From: an uncultured Planctomycetota bacterium
Lineage (GTDB): Bacteria > Planctomycetota > SZUA-567 > JAFGNG01
Assembly: GCA_947311175.1 (NCBI GenBank)
Contig: CAMZKK010000028.1
Coordinates: 1 to 10,214 of the forward strand
DNA length: 10,214 nt
Direction: 5' to 3'
Numbering within the stretch: the stretch's first letter is position 1; each line of letters starts with the position of its first letter. This document shows, piece after piece, positions 1-6,703 of this stretch. The position numbers were made by a program, and so were the translations under genes. The notes beneath the pieces were generated by a model. That model made no database searches. It saw only the letters and a program-made list of their open reading frames with translations, and was not told where the DNA came from.

Positions 1-180
1 ATGCAAAGCCTCTTTGCGTGTCCCGCATCCTTATTCCGCGACGACATGCAAAGCCTCTTTGCGTGTCCCGCATCCTTATTCCGCGACGACATGCAAATCT
101 TCTTTGCGTGTCCCGCATCCTTATTCCGCACGAATATGCAAATCTTCTTTGCGTGTGCCACATCCTTTTACAAAGTCGGA
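1..180. repeat. 45-bp tandem repeat array, four units, hairpin-forming
   Basis: Four head-to-tail 45-bp units occupy 1-45, 46-90, 91-135 and 136-180. Units 1 and 2 are identical. Unit 3 differs around the hairpin loop and at its end. Unit 4 is degenerate in its second half. Each unit starts ATGCAAA and can fold a small hairpin (GCAAAG-CCT-CTTTGC in units 1-2, GCAAA-N5-TTTGC in units 3-4). Units 1-3 can also form an overlapping, mutually exclusive TGCG-N5-CGCA hairpin. The array starts at the window edge, so more units may lie to the left. Because 45 is divisible by three, all forward frames stay open through it. It lies upstream of mnmE with no recognised gene. Its function is unknown; it could be an intergenic repeat family or the end of a repetitive coding region. 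Confidence 0.9.
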
Positions 181-228
181 ATTACAAAAAATCCTTGCAT
201 TCCAAAACCTTTTAATACTCAATTTTAA
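1..228 (+). other. possible small repeat peptide ORF (doubtful)
   Basis: Frame 1 is open from the first base to a TAA at 226-228. It would encode about 75 residues made of a 15-residue repeat beginning MQSLFACPASLF, followed by a non-repeated tail. The ORF may continue from further left. Against it being a gene, the other two forward frames are also open over most of this stretch, simply because the repeat unit is 45 bp. No ribosome binding site is visible before any of the ATGs, each of which sits at the start of a repeat unit. I recognise no protein family. It is most likely a by-product of the DNA repeat. Confidence 0.12.
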
Positions 229-229
229 T

Positions 230-256
230 TAAATTTCGAACAAGCTGCGAAATTTA
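230..256. promoter_or_regulatory. 9-bp perfect inverted repeat before mnmE
   Basis: TAAATTTCG (230-238) and CGAAATTTA (248-256) are perfect inverted repeats separated by 9 bases. The element ends 12 bases before the mnmE ATG. As DNA it has the form of an operator. As RNA it would make a 9-bp stem whose right arm reaches the weak Shine-Dalgarno-like TAGG at 255-258, so it could limit translation. No T-run follows it, so it is not a convincing terminator. I found no good -10/-35 pair in 181-268, so the mnmE promoter may lie within or left of the repeat array. Confidence 0.55.
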
Positions 257-268
257 GGTTTAAGTTAA

Positions 269-1687
269 ATGAAAATATTTTCTCACTCTCAAGATACAAT
301 TGTTGCACCGGCATCACCTGTCGGTAGCTCTCCTCGGGCAATCGTCAGAGTTTCTGGTGAAGATGCTTTTTCGTGTGTTATGAAGATTGTTAAGATTGAT
401 GATGAGATTAAATCCGGTAAGGCAATTGTTTGTGGGGTTTTGAATATTAATGATAATGGGTTGTTTCTTACTCTGCCGGTAAGTGTATTTTTTCTAAAAT
501 CACCAAAAACCTATACCATGGAAGATGTCGCAGAGATTCACTTTGTTGGTTCAAATGTTATTCGCGAGAAAATCATTTCAGCTTTGTGCGAAAATGGAGC
601 AAGGCTTGCAACTGCTGGCGAATTTACCTTACGGGCATTTTTGAATGGTAGAATTGACCTTGTGCAAGCGGAGTCGGTAGAACGAATTATTTCTGCAAAT
701 TCTGAGGCTGAAAGAAAAGTCGCTCTTTCGCAGGTGGAGGGTTTGTTCAGTGATCGAATTAAGCGATGGCGTAAAATGTTGCTTGAGGTTGCTTCGCAAA
801 TTGAAGGTGAATTAGATTTTGAGCAAGATGAAGTATCTGAAATGTCAACGCCAAAGATTGTTAAAAAACTTGAAGGTGCAATTACAGATATTGAAAAGAT
901 TTTTAATTCCCGAAACATTGGCAGTCTGCGACATGGTCATATTTCGGTAGTTCTTAGCGGTAAGACTAATGCAGGAAAAAGTTCTGTCATCAATGCACTT
1001 CTTGGCAAAGATGGGGCAGTGGTTAGTCATGAAGCAACAACAACCCGTGATATTGTTAACTATGAGATGGATGTTGAACCTTTTTCTTTTATATTGCAAG
1101 ATTCACCAGGGTATGATTTTCGAGCGGAAAAGATGGCTACATTGGCATCAGAGAGAGCCTCTGTTGCCGGAGAAATGGCAGGGATAATCTTATTGGTGAT
1201 TGACGGTTCTTTGCCTTATACAGATGTCTATAAAAATATTATAAAAAAACTTCCACCTGTGCCAATCGTGGTGGTTGCAAATAAGATTGATTTAGGCTTG
1301 CTCTTAAATATTGATAAAGTTGTGGAAGATATCGACAAGCATTTTGTAGAGTTGAATGTTGTTCAGCCTCGCGTTTTAGCGATAAAAGTTAGTGCTGAGG
1401 AATTGACAGGGATTTCTGAACTTAAACAAATGATTGTCGATATTGCGGTTGCAGACATTGAACAATGCGAAGGGCAGGGGAATTTTAATCGTCGAACTCA
1501 GGAAGAGCTTGCTAATGTTATGGAGTGTTTAAGTAATGCTCGTAGCCTTTTGCTTGCCGGGGAATTGATTGAATTGGTTGCTGAAGAGATTCGTGATGCC
1601 TATAATTCATTGGGACATATCGCAGGCGTAGGATATGCCGAAGAGGTGTTAGAAAGTATTTTTTCTCGATTTTGTATTGGAAAATAA
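269..1687 (+). CDS. mnmE: tRNA modification GTPase MnmE (TrmE), divergent
   Basis: MnmE works with MnmG to put an aminomethyl or carboxymethylaminomethyl group on U34 of tRNAs, using a folate one-carbon unit and GTP. At 472 aa it is close to normal length. The N-terminal folate-binding domain (about 1-120) begins DTIVAPASPVG and has IVRVSG at 25-30. The helical domain has FTLRAFLNGRIDLVQAE at 119-135. The inserted G domain has P-loop GKTNAGKSS (231-239), including the potassium-type Asn234, then TTRD (258-261), DSPG (278-281) and NKID (338-341). The C-terminus FCIGK (468-472) keeps the functional Cys. Two features are odd: the usual DTAG is DSPG, and an ungapped comparison puts Ala290 at the place of the catalytic Glu (E. 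coli Glu282). The ATG at 269 gives a normal N-terminus, although the RBS is weak. A PP-loop gene follows after 39 bp. Confidence 0.93.
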   Translation: MKIFSHSQDTIVAPASPVGSSPRAIVRVSGEDAFSCVMKIVKIDDEIKSGKAIVCGVLNINDNGLFLTLPVSVFFLKSPKTYTMEDVAEIHFVGSNVIREKIISALCENGARLATAGEFTLRAFLNGRIDLVQAESVERIISANSEAERKVALSQVEGLFSDRIKRWRKMLLEVASQIEGELDFEQDEVSEMSTPKIVKKLEGAITDIEKIFNSRNIGSLRHGHISVVLSGKTNAGKSSVINALLGKDGAVVSHEATTTRDIVNYEMDVEPFSFILQDSPGYDFRAEKMATLASERASVAGEMAGIILLVIDGSLPYTDVYKNIIKKLPPVPIVVVANKIDLGLLLNIDKVVEDIDKHFVELNVVQPRVLAIKVSAEELTGISELKQMIVDIAVADIEQCEGQGNFNRRTQEELANVMECLSNARSLLLAGELIELVAEEIRDAYNSLGHIAGVGYAEEVLESIFSRFCIGK

Positions 1688-1702
1688 AACTCTATTTTAT
1701 TT
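1682..1702. repeat. A/T-only inverted repeat over the mnmE stop codon
   Basis: AAATAAAA (1682-1689) and TTTTATTT (1695-1702) form an 8-bp inverted repeat with a 5-base loop that spans the mnmE TAA. It contains no G or C in the stem and no U-tract follows. It may well be chance in AT-rich DNA, and does not argue against read-through into the next gene. Confidence 0.3.
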
Positions 1703-1726
1703 GGATATTTATAATTAGGATAAGTT

Positions 1727-2755
1727 ATGAAAAGAAAAGCAATTGCGATGTTTTCTGGTGGTCTTGACAGTATTCTTGCCACACTGGTTGTAAAGGAACA
1801 AGGGGTTGAGGTTATTGCCTTTCACCTTGCCAGTGTCTTTTGTAAGTCAACATTTGAAGGTGGTGTCCATCCTGATGTTGTTGCGGCAGCAGATGAGATT
1901 GGGGTTGAATTACATGTTGAGTCGTCAAGTGATGGCATGCTTGAGATGGTGAAAAATCCTCGTTATGGTTTTGGAAAAAATCTTAATCCATGTATTGATT
2001 GTCGAATGAATACGATTTTACAAGCGGACAAATTTCGGCAGAAAGTTGGAGCTGATTTTTTGATTACCGGTGAGGTGCTTGGACAAAGACCGATGAGCCA
2101 AAATCGTGGTTCAATCGAGCTTATTGACCGTAAAACAGAATTAGAAGATATTCTCCTTCGTCCGCTGTGTGCATTTCGATTAAATCCAACATTGCCTGAG
2201 AGAGAGGGCTGGGTTAATCGGGAGGCATTTCCACAAATTACCGGACGGTCACGAAGTATCCAATTGCAGCTTGCCAAAGAGTTTAATATTACCAAGTATG
2301 GTTCTCCGGCAGGTGGTTGTTATCTAACCGAGATACCATTTTGCAAAAAACTAAAGGATTTATTGGCAATCAATTCTTCTCCATCATTTGATGATATTAG
2401 ATTGCTAAAGATAGGACGGCATTTTCGTATTTCTGATTCCGTGCGGGTAGTCATGGGGCGAGATCACGCAGAAAATCAATTGCTTGAAAAATTACATGGG
2501 AAAAATGATATTATTTTACAAGCATCGCAAAATCCTGGTTCTATTGCATTTTTGAGAAATCATGGAGAAGATGCAATAACCGAGGATGAAATTATTAAGG
2601 CCGCCGGTTTGGCAGTGTTTTATAGCCGAAATCGCGACAAAATTTGCGAAGATGTAGAAAAACGTTCTTGTGGACAAATGTATAGTGAAGGCGAGATTCT
2701 CAAAGATGTGCCGGTGTTAAATCAAAAAGAGTTCGAGAATATTGTTAACTGTTAA
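1727..2755 (+). CDS. PP-loop ATP pyrophosphatase with C-terminal DUF814/NFACT-like domain, probable tRNA thiolation enzyme
   Basis: The 342-aa product opens with an adenylating PP-loop, SGGLDS (10-15), in an MFSGGLDSILA context like ThiI and MnmA. It carries NPCIDCR (88-93) with a Cys pair (C89, C92) and a third Cys in AGGC (195-198), besides TGEVLGQRPMSQ (114-125) and LPEREGWV (156-163). The C-terminal part (about 225-330) has GRHFRISDSVRVVMGRD followed by an EN pair, resembling the NFACT RNA-binding/DUF814 region. Family members are variously named ThiI-like or 'thiouridylate methyltransferase', with function generally unproven. I infer sulfur transfer to tRNA, with three Cys possibly holding an Fe-S cluster. 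The start has AGGA at 1717-1720, six bases before the ATG. It lies 39 bp behind mnmE and is probably cotranscribed. Confidence 0.82.
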   Translation: MKRKAIAMFSGGLDSILATLVVKEQGVEVIAFHLASVFCKSTFEGGVHPDVVAAADEIGVELHVESSSDGMLEMVKNPRYGFGKNLNPCIDCRMNTILQADKFRQKVGADFLITGEVLGQRPMSQNRGSIELIDRKTELEDILLRPLCAFRLNPTLPEREGWVNREAFPQITGRSRSIQLQLAKEFNITKYGSPAGGCYLTEIPFCKKLKDLLAINSSPSFDDIRLLKIGRHFRISDSVRVVMGRDHAENQLLEKLHGKNDIILQASQNPGSIAFLRNHGEDAITEDEIIKAAGLAVFYSRNRDKICEDVEKRSCGQMYSEGEILKDVPVLNQKEFENIVNC

Positions 2756-2760
2756 CTGTT

Positions 2761-2784
2761 ATACCAGAAAAGGTATCTGCTTTT
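2761..2784 (+). terminator. weak terminator-like hairpin after the PP-loop gene
   Basis: Six bases past the stop codon, ATACC (2761-2765) pairs with GGTAT (2772-2776) around a 6-base loop, followed by CTGC and TTTT (2781-2784). The stem is short and the U-tract is displaced by four bases, so this is a weak intrinsic terminator at best. Just before it, GTTAACT occurs twice in tandem (2744-2757) across the stop codon. Confidence 0.25.
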
Positions 2785-2826
2785 AAATTTCTACTGTGGA
2801 CTCTAGGTTTATTTCTATCTTTTTTA

Positions 2827-2855
2827 TTGCGTAAGCAAGTATAGAGATGTATTCT
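2827..2855 (+). promoter_or_regulatory. possible sigma-70-type promoter for cheV
   Basis: TTGCGT (2827-2832) and TATTCT (2850-2855) stand 17 bp apart, 41 bp before the cheV ATG. The matches to TTGACA and TATAAT are only 3/6 and 4/6, so this is the best pair I could find rather than a strong promoter. The -35 lies in a small inverted repeat, TTGC-GTAA-GCAA (2827-2838). Confidence 0.25.
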
Positions 2856-2896
2856 AAATTTGATTTTTATTTGTTAATAATGATAAGGGGATAGCT

Positions 2897-3799
2897 ATGA
2901 CTGCGGAACAGGATATACTTTTAGAGGCAGGGACAAATGAGGCAGAATTTCTTGAATTTATTCTTGGTGAACAGAGTTTTGGAATTAATGTAGCAAAGGT
3001 TAAGGCGGTATGGCAGTTTGAAAAAGAATTAGTGACGAAATTACCAGATACCCCTCCTTCATTTAAAGGGACATATTTATATCGAGAACAGTCGATTCCA
3101 TTGGTTGATTTAGCTTCAGAGCTTAATCGAGAAGTTCCTGAAGACTGCACTCGACAGATTGTGATAATTGCAGAATTTAATAGTATCGTGACTGGTTTTT
3201 TGGTAACTGGAGTTGAGAGAATCCATCGAGTTGGCTGGGATATGATAAGGCCGATGTCGGGAATTATGGCTAATTTTCATTCGAGAATGGTTGGGGTTAT
3301 CTCAATTGATGATCATGAAATTATGATTGTCGATATGGAGGCAATTGTTGATAAATTATTTCCTGATACCGCACTTGAGCATGTTGACTATACTGCTGAT
3401 GAAAAACTAGGACGAGATGCCTTCAAGGTGGTTCTGGCGGAAGATTCATCTCTTATGCGTGGACTTATTACAAACACCCTTAAAGGTGCAGGTTATACGA
3501 ATTTAGCCGTATTCGAAGATGGACTGTCTGCGTGGGAGAGCTTAAGTAACTGTATTGAGCGTAATGACTTGCCACATGTAATTATTAGTGATATCGAAAT
3601 GCCAAGGATGGATGGTTTGGCTTTCTGTAAAAATATTAAGTCTAATGATTCAACAGCTAAAATTCCTCTAATATTTTTCTCTTCATTAATAAATGAACAG
3701 ATGGCATTTAAGTGCAAACAGGTTGGTGGTGATGAGCAAATTACCAAGCCGGAAATAGGAAATCTTGTCTCTTTATTAGATAAATTTTGCGGGATTTAG
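2897..3799 (+). CDS. cheV: chemotaxis coupling protein CheV (CheW domain plus response-regulator receiver)
   Basis: CheV links chemoreceptors to the CheA kinase and is itself phosphorylated, tuning receptor adaptation; it acts in the cytoplasm at receptor arrays. At 300 aa it has the usual length. Residues about 15-160 form a CheW domain (FLEFILGEQSFGINVAKVKA early, IPLVDLASEL at 67-76). Residues about 176-300 form a receiver with acidic pair Glu182-Asp183, phospho-acceptor Asp232 in SDIEMPRMDG, FSSL (261-264) and Lys284 in TKPE; all key residues are present. AAGGGG (2885-2890) lies six bases before the ATG. It is separated by 141 bp from the gene before and 100 bp from the pilus genes after, so it is probably its own unit or weakly coupled. 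No receptor, CheA or flagellar gene is in view, so its signalling target cannot be read from here. Confidence 0.93.
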   Translation: MTAEQDILLEAGTNEAEFLEFILGEQSFGINVAKVKAVWQFEKELVTKLPDTPPSFKGTYLYREQSIPLVDLASELNREVPEDCTRQIVIIAEFNSIVTGFLVTGVERIHRVGWDMIRPMSGIMANFHSRMVGVISIDDHEIMIVDMEAIVDKLFPDTALEHVDYTADEKLGRDAFKVVLAEDSSLMRGLITNTLKGAGYTNLAVFEDGLSAWESLSNCIERNDLPHVIISDIEMPRMDGLAFCKNIKSNDSTAKIPLIFFSSLINEQMAFKCKQVGGDEQITKPEIGNLVSLLDKFCGI

Positions 3800-3808
3800 A
3801 TTAAATCT
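3792..3808 (+). other. short hairpin over the cheV stop codon
   Basis: GATTTA (3793-3798) and TAAATC (3802-3807) form a 6-bp stem with a 3-base loop, extendable by one G-T pair. It covers the TAG stop at 3797-3799. CTTTTGTTT follows about ten bases later. It is too AT-rich and too far from the T-run for a confident terminator call. Confidence 0.25.
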
Positions 3809-3830
3809 ATCACCTACTTTTGTTTATGGC

Positions 3831-3859
3831 TTGAAACTTTCCTGTTGGACAATTACATT
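3831..3859 (+). promoter_or_regulatory. sigma-70-type promoter candidate for the pilus operon
   Basis: TTGAAA (3831-3836, 5/6 match to TTGACA) and TACATT (3854-3859, 4/6 match to TATAAT) are exactly 17 bp apart, about 40 bp upstream of the pilMN ATG. It is the best promoter pair in the window. The -10 lies inside the palindrome at 3851-3872, so a bound regulator there would be expected to block or alter initiation. Confidence 0.45.
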
Positions 3860-3872
3860 AGTGTGTGTAATT
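3851..3872. promoter_or_regulatory. 22-bp palindrome, possible operator over the pilMN -10
   Basis: AATTACA (3851-3857) and TGTAATT (3866-3872) are perfect 7-bp inverted repeats with an 8-bp centre. The arm spacing suits a dimeric helix-turn-helix regulator touching two successive major grooves. It overlaps the proposed -10. In RNA it would be a 7-bp AT-rich stem followed by TAGTC and TTTTT, so a weak terminator or attenuator is the alternative reading. Confidence 0.4.
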
Positions 3873-3899
3873 TAGTCTTTTTGGAAAAGTTAAAAATAT

Positions 3900-5762
3900 A
3901 TGGCGAATCCAATTTATACCGCAATCGATATTGGCTCTCACTCAATTAAAGTTGTGAGTTTACGCCGTGTTGGTACGAAATACAAAATACTTGGTGCTGG
4001 TAAGGCTACTCTCCCAAAATTCAAATTAAAATCCGGCGAGTCACATAGCGATATTATTGCTAAGATTTTAAAGAATATTGTAAAAAGTCAAAAAATACCG
4101 ATTGGCACTGTTGTCTCAGGAGTTAGCGGACGCTCAAATCTAACACGATATATGTCAGTTCCAATTGTTCCACCTTGGAAATTGGCAATGTTGATGTCTT
4201 ATGAAGTTGAAGAGCATCGTGCCACTTCAGGTGAGATTGCCTTCGATTATCAAATCCTTGATTTGCCGGAATTTGAAGAAGGGCATTTCTCGGTAATGCT
4301 TGTTCAAGCACAAGAAGCTTCAGTAAATAAGATAATTGATATTTGCAAGGGTTCAGTCCGGAAAATTGATAAAATAGATACCTCGTCTTTGGCTATTCAT
4401 AATTTATATAATGTTTCAGATGATTTTGATGAGGAAGAGATAACCTTAACTATTGATATTGGTGCTAGCGATACTGCTATTTCAATGCAGCAGGGTGAGG
4501 CCCTGTTCTTTTCTAAATCTATCGCTTTCGGTGGCGATAAATTTACCAAAGCAATTAGTGAAAATTTAGGGATTTCGATTGAAGCTGCTGAAGAACTGAA
4601 GGTAACTAAGGGAAAAATCTTTCTATCGCACGAGAAAAAGAGTCCCTACAAGAGAATTCGTCAGATGTCTGTTGCATGCAAAGCATCAGCTGCCGCTTTG
4701 GCGTCAGCAATTCAAAGCTCAATAATTTTTTTTCGTAATCAATTGCTTCATAGTCATGGCGGAAAAAGTTTAATTAGATTGCCTGTAGAGAAAGAGCGTG
4801 TTTTTAGGCCGGAAAGAGTTTTAATCGCAGGTGGCGGGGCAAACCTTGAGGGGCTTGCAGATTATTTAGAAGAGAATCTTAAAATTCCTTGTCAAACCAT
4901 GGAGCTTTCTCTTTTACAGGAAAACTTGGTTGGTTCAGCCGAATTAACTTTGACAGAAGATCATTTCTCTTCTTTTGCAACAACTTTGGGGCTTGCGGTA
5001 GGACTTGCTAGAGTAGATGGAACTTTTTTGAATTTAATGACAAGTGCTGAGACTGACCGTAGAGAATTTTGGAATCATACTTTTTTTGCAATTTCAACAG
5101 GTGTTGTTGGCTTATTGATTGTTTTGGCATCAGTGATTAATTCTTATCTTGCGCTTGATAATGAAAAGAAAGTATCTACGGATCAAAAGAAAGATGTAGA
5201 TAACGCTCTCTCGATAATGAAAAGAAATATTGACTTGAAAAATACAAATATTCGTTTATTTAATATGCTGAGTGCCTTAAAGGTTAGAACACATTCAGGG
5301 ACAAGTCTTTTAGACGCATTAAGTTTATTGCAAGAAAAAGCGAATAAATCTTTGTTCTTTATTAATATATCAACAGAGTTGCCGTCTATTTATGATATTA
5401 AGAATAAACCTAAATCTACAATTCGTCGTAGAGGTAGACGAAAAATACCTGTTAATAAAAAAGAAACAGATGAAAATGATAATATTCACCCACCCAAAAA
5501 AACTAAATTAATTATGGATGGATTCTGTTTGGCAAAAGACAAGACCAAGGCAAGTAAAATAATTACAGAGTATGCAGAGTTGCTTGAAAATCATAAATCG
5601 AAAACTTTTACCGCAGTTAAACAAGAATATGGGAAATGGATTGATGATAGAGAAATCATTAAAAAGTATTTTATGGTAAATGGAAATGTTTTACCTCAGT
5701 ATCGGAATGTTCATTCTGCATTTCGTTTTCGACTTGAATGCTGGATAGGGGTTTCAAAGTAG
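3900..5762 (+). CDS. PilM-PilN fusion, type IV pilus inner-membrane platform protein (GspL-like architecture)
   Basis: PilM is an actin-like cytoplasmic ATPase-fold protein that binds the cytoplasmic tail of PilN; PilN continues through the membrane to pair with PilO. Here both appear in one 620-aa chain. Residues 1-370 are PilM: phosphate-1 loop AIDIGSHSIKVV (8-19), phosphate-2 TIDIGASDTA (184-193), FGGDKFTKAI (210-219) and adenosine motif VLIAGGGANLEGLADYL (307-323). FLNLMTS (376-382) follows, resembling the conserved NLLP tail motif of PilN. A single membrane segment lies at about 394-417, then a helical stretch (420-460) and a PilN-like periplasmic part to 620 with LIMDGFCLAKDKTKASKII (537-555). 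A basic insert (509-515, RRRGRRK) interrupts that domain. Type II secretion GspL has the same fused layout. The RBS is weak (GGAAAA, about 12 bases before the ATG). The next gene starts directly after its stop. Confidence 0.85.
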   Translation: MANPIYTAIDIGSHSIKVVSLRRVGTKYKILGAGKATLPKFKLKSGESHSDIIAKILKNIVKSQKIPIGTVVSGVSGRSNLTRYMSVPIVPPWKLAMLMSYEVEEHRATSGEIAFDYQILDLPEFEEGHFSVMLVQAQEASVNKIIDICKGSVRKIDKIDTSSLAIHNLYNVSDDFDEEEITLTIDIGASDTAISMQQGEALFFSKSIAFGGDKFTKAISENLGISIEAAEELKVTKGKIFLSHEKKSPYKRIRQMSVACKASAAALASAIQSSIIFFRNQLLHSHGGKSLIRLPVEKERVFRPERVLIAGGGANLEGLADYLEENLKIPCQTMELSLLQENLVGSAELTLTEDHFSSFATTLGLAVGLARVDGTFLNLMTSAETDRREFWNHTFFAISTGVVGLLIVLASVINSYLALDNEKKVSTDQKKDVDNALSIMKRNIDLKNTNIRLFNMLSALKVRTHSGTSLLDALSLLQEKANKSLFFINISTELPSIYDIKNKPKSTIRRRGRRKIPVNKKETDENDNIHPPKKTKLIMDGFCLAKDKTKASKIITEYAELLENHKSKTFTAVKQEYGKWIDDREIIKKYFMVNGNVLPQYRNVHSAFRFRLECWIGVSK

Positions 5763-6692
5763 ATGATAGATCAGGAAAAACAAAAACTCATAATCCCAAT
5801 AGGTATTGCTTTTTTTTCAATTTATTTTTTATCATATTTTATATTTATTAGACCGAATTATTCAGAAATAGAAAAAATAAAAAAAACAAGAAATGATGAG
5901 ATCGGCGATAGTATTGAAAAATACTTTGCCGATACAGGTGGCGTTGATCTTAATTTTCTTAAAAAGGAATACATCAGAGAAAATAAATCGATGGAAAAAG
6001 AATTGAAGACATTGAAAGAATATTCAATGAGACCTTTCCCCGTAAATATTTTACCCAAGGATAAGTTATCTAGGCGACATGCATATGTTCGAGAATACCT
6101 TGAGAAAATCCAAAAAAATCTTCGTGAGACTGTTATGAAATATCGCGTAAAATTTTCTGAAGAGGCACTGAGTCTTGGTATGAAACTTCCCGAGGAGTAC
6201 ACTGAAGATGTTGAGCAAGATAAAATATGGCTTACTCAAATTACAAATATTAACGATTTTTTGATATTAATCTTAAAAATTGATAAAAATTGTGGCAAGG
6301 TACCTGGGATTTTTATGATTAATATGGTTACTCCATTGAAGCCGACTATTGCTAAAACTGTGCCAACCTTTATCAAGGAACACCCTTTTAGAATTCAAAT
6401 GAAAATTAGCTTGAAGGGATTGTTGAAAGTTCTTTATCGGATAAATCAGAAAAAGTATTTTCTCATAGTTAGAAGTTTTCAATTAAGTTCTGATATTGAT
6501 AATCGATTAATATTTAAGACTAAGAGTGTGTCAAAATCTCTTAGTCCTGAAGCTATTAGTCGATCTGAAGAAAATGAATTTTATTATTTAGTTGATTTAG
6601 AACTCGCTCGAATGGAATTTGTAGAGCCTTCTGTTGAAAGTTTAGTAAAAAAAGAAGTTGTAAAAAATATAAAGAGGAAGATTCCTTTTTAG
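5763..6692 (+). CDS. PilO/GspM-like (Amuc_1100-type) pilus platform protein
   Basis: PilO-type proteins are bitopic inner-membrane proteins that pair with PilN and bind PilP, aligning the pilus machine through the periplasm. This 309-aa product has a short cytoplasmic tail, one membrane segment (about 10-29), a charged helical/coiled-coil stretch (about 33-130) and a C-terminal region with HPFRIQMKISLKGLLKVLYR (205-224) followed by YFLIVRSFQLSSDID, the pattern expected for the ferredoxin-like fold of PilO, GspM and the Akkermansia Amuc_1100 family. The assignment rests on topology, this pattern and position directly after PilM-PilN, since PilO proteins share little sequence. The ATG abuts the preceding TAG (TAGATG), implying translational coupling, with AGGGG about 11 bases upstream. 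It is longer than the usual roughly 200-aa PilO. Confidence 0.72.
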   Translation: MIDQEKQKLIIPIGIAFFSIYFLSYFIFIRPNYSEIEKIKKTRNDEIGDSIEKYFADTGGVDLNFLKKEYIRENKSMEKELKTLKEYSMRPFPVNILPKDKLSRRHAYVREYLEKIQKNLRETVMKYRVKFSEEALSLGMKLPEEYTEDVEQDKIWLTQITNINDFLILILKIDKNCGKVPGIFMINMVTPLKPTIAKTVPTFIKEHPFRIQMKISLKGLLKVLYRINQKKYFLIVRSFQLSSDIDNRLIFKTKSVSKSLSPEAISRSEENEFYYLVDLELARMEFVEPSVESLVKKEVVKNIKRKIPF

Positions 6693-6703
6693 AGGGGTGC
6701 TGA

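Noticed and set aside
1..180. CRISPR array
   Set aside because: The 45-bp units are directly contiguous with no unique spacers between them, so it is a plain tandem repeat.
538..918. 126-aa ORF on the minus strand inside mnmE
   Set aside because: It is a shadow of the mnmE coding frame, with no recognisable domain and a convincing family protein on the other strand.
2744..2757. Tandem GTTAACT GTTAACT across the stop of the PP-loop gene as a possible attachment site
   Set aside because: Seven bases repeated once is too short, and no integrase or other mobile-element gene is present in the window.
3827..3841. Sigma-54-like promoter TGGCTTG-N4-TTTC before pilMN
   Set aside because: The -24 TGG is good, but the nearly invariant G of the -12 GC is a T. 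The sigma-70-type pair at 3831-3859 fits at least as well, so I did not list it as a feature.
5858..6202. 114-aa minus-strand ORF inside the PilO-like gene
   Set aside because: It lies entirely within a gene of plausible topology and operon context, its composition mirrors the AT-rich coding strand, and no family is recognisable.
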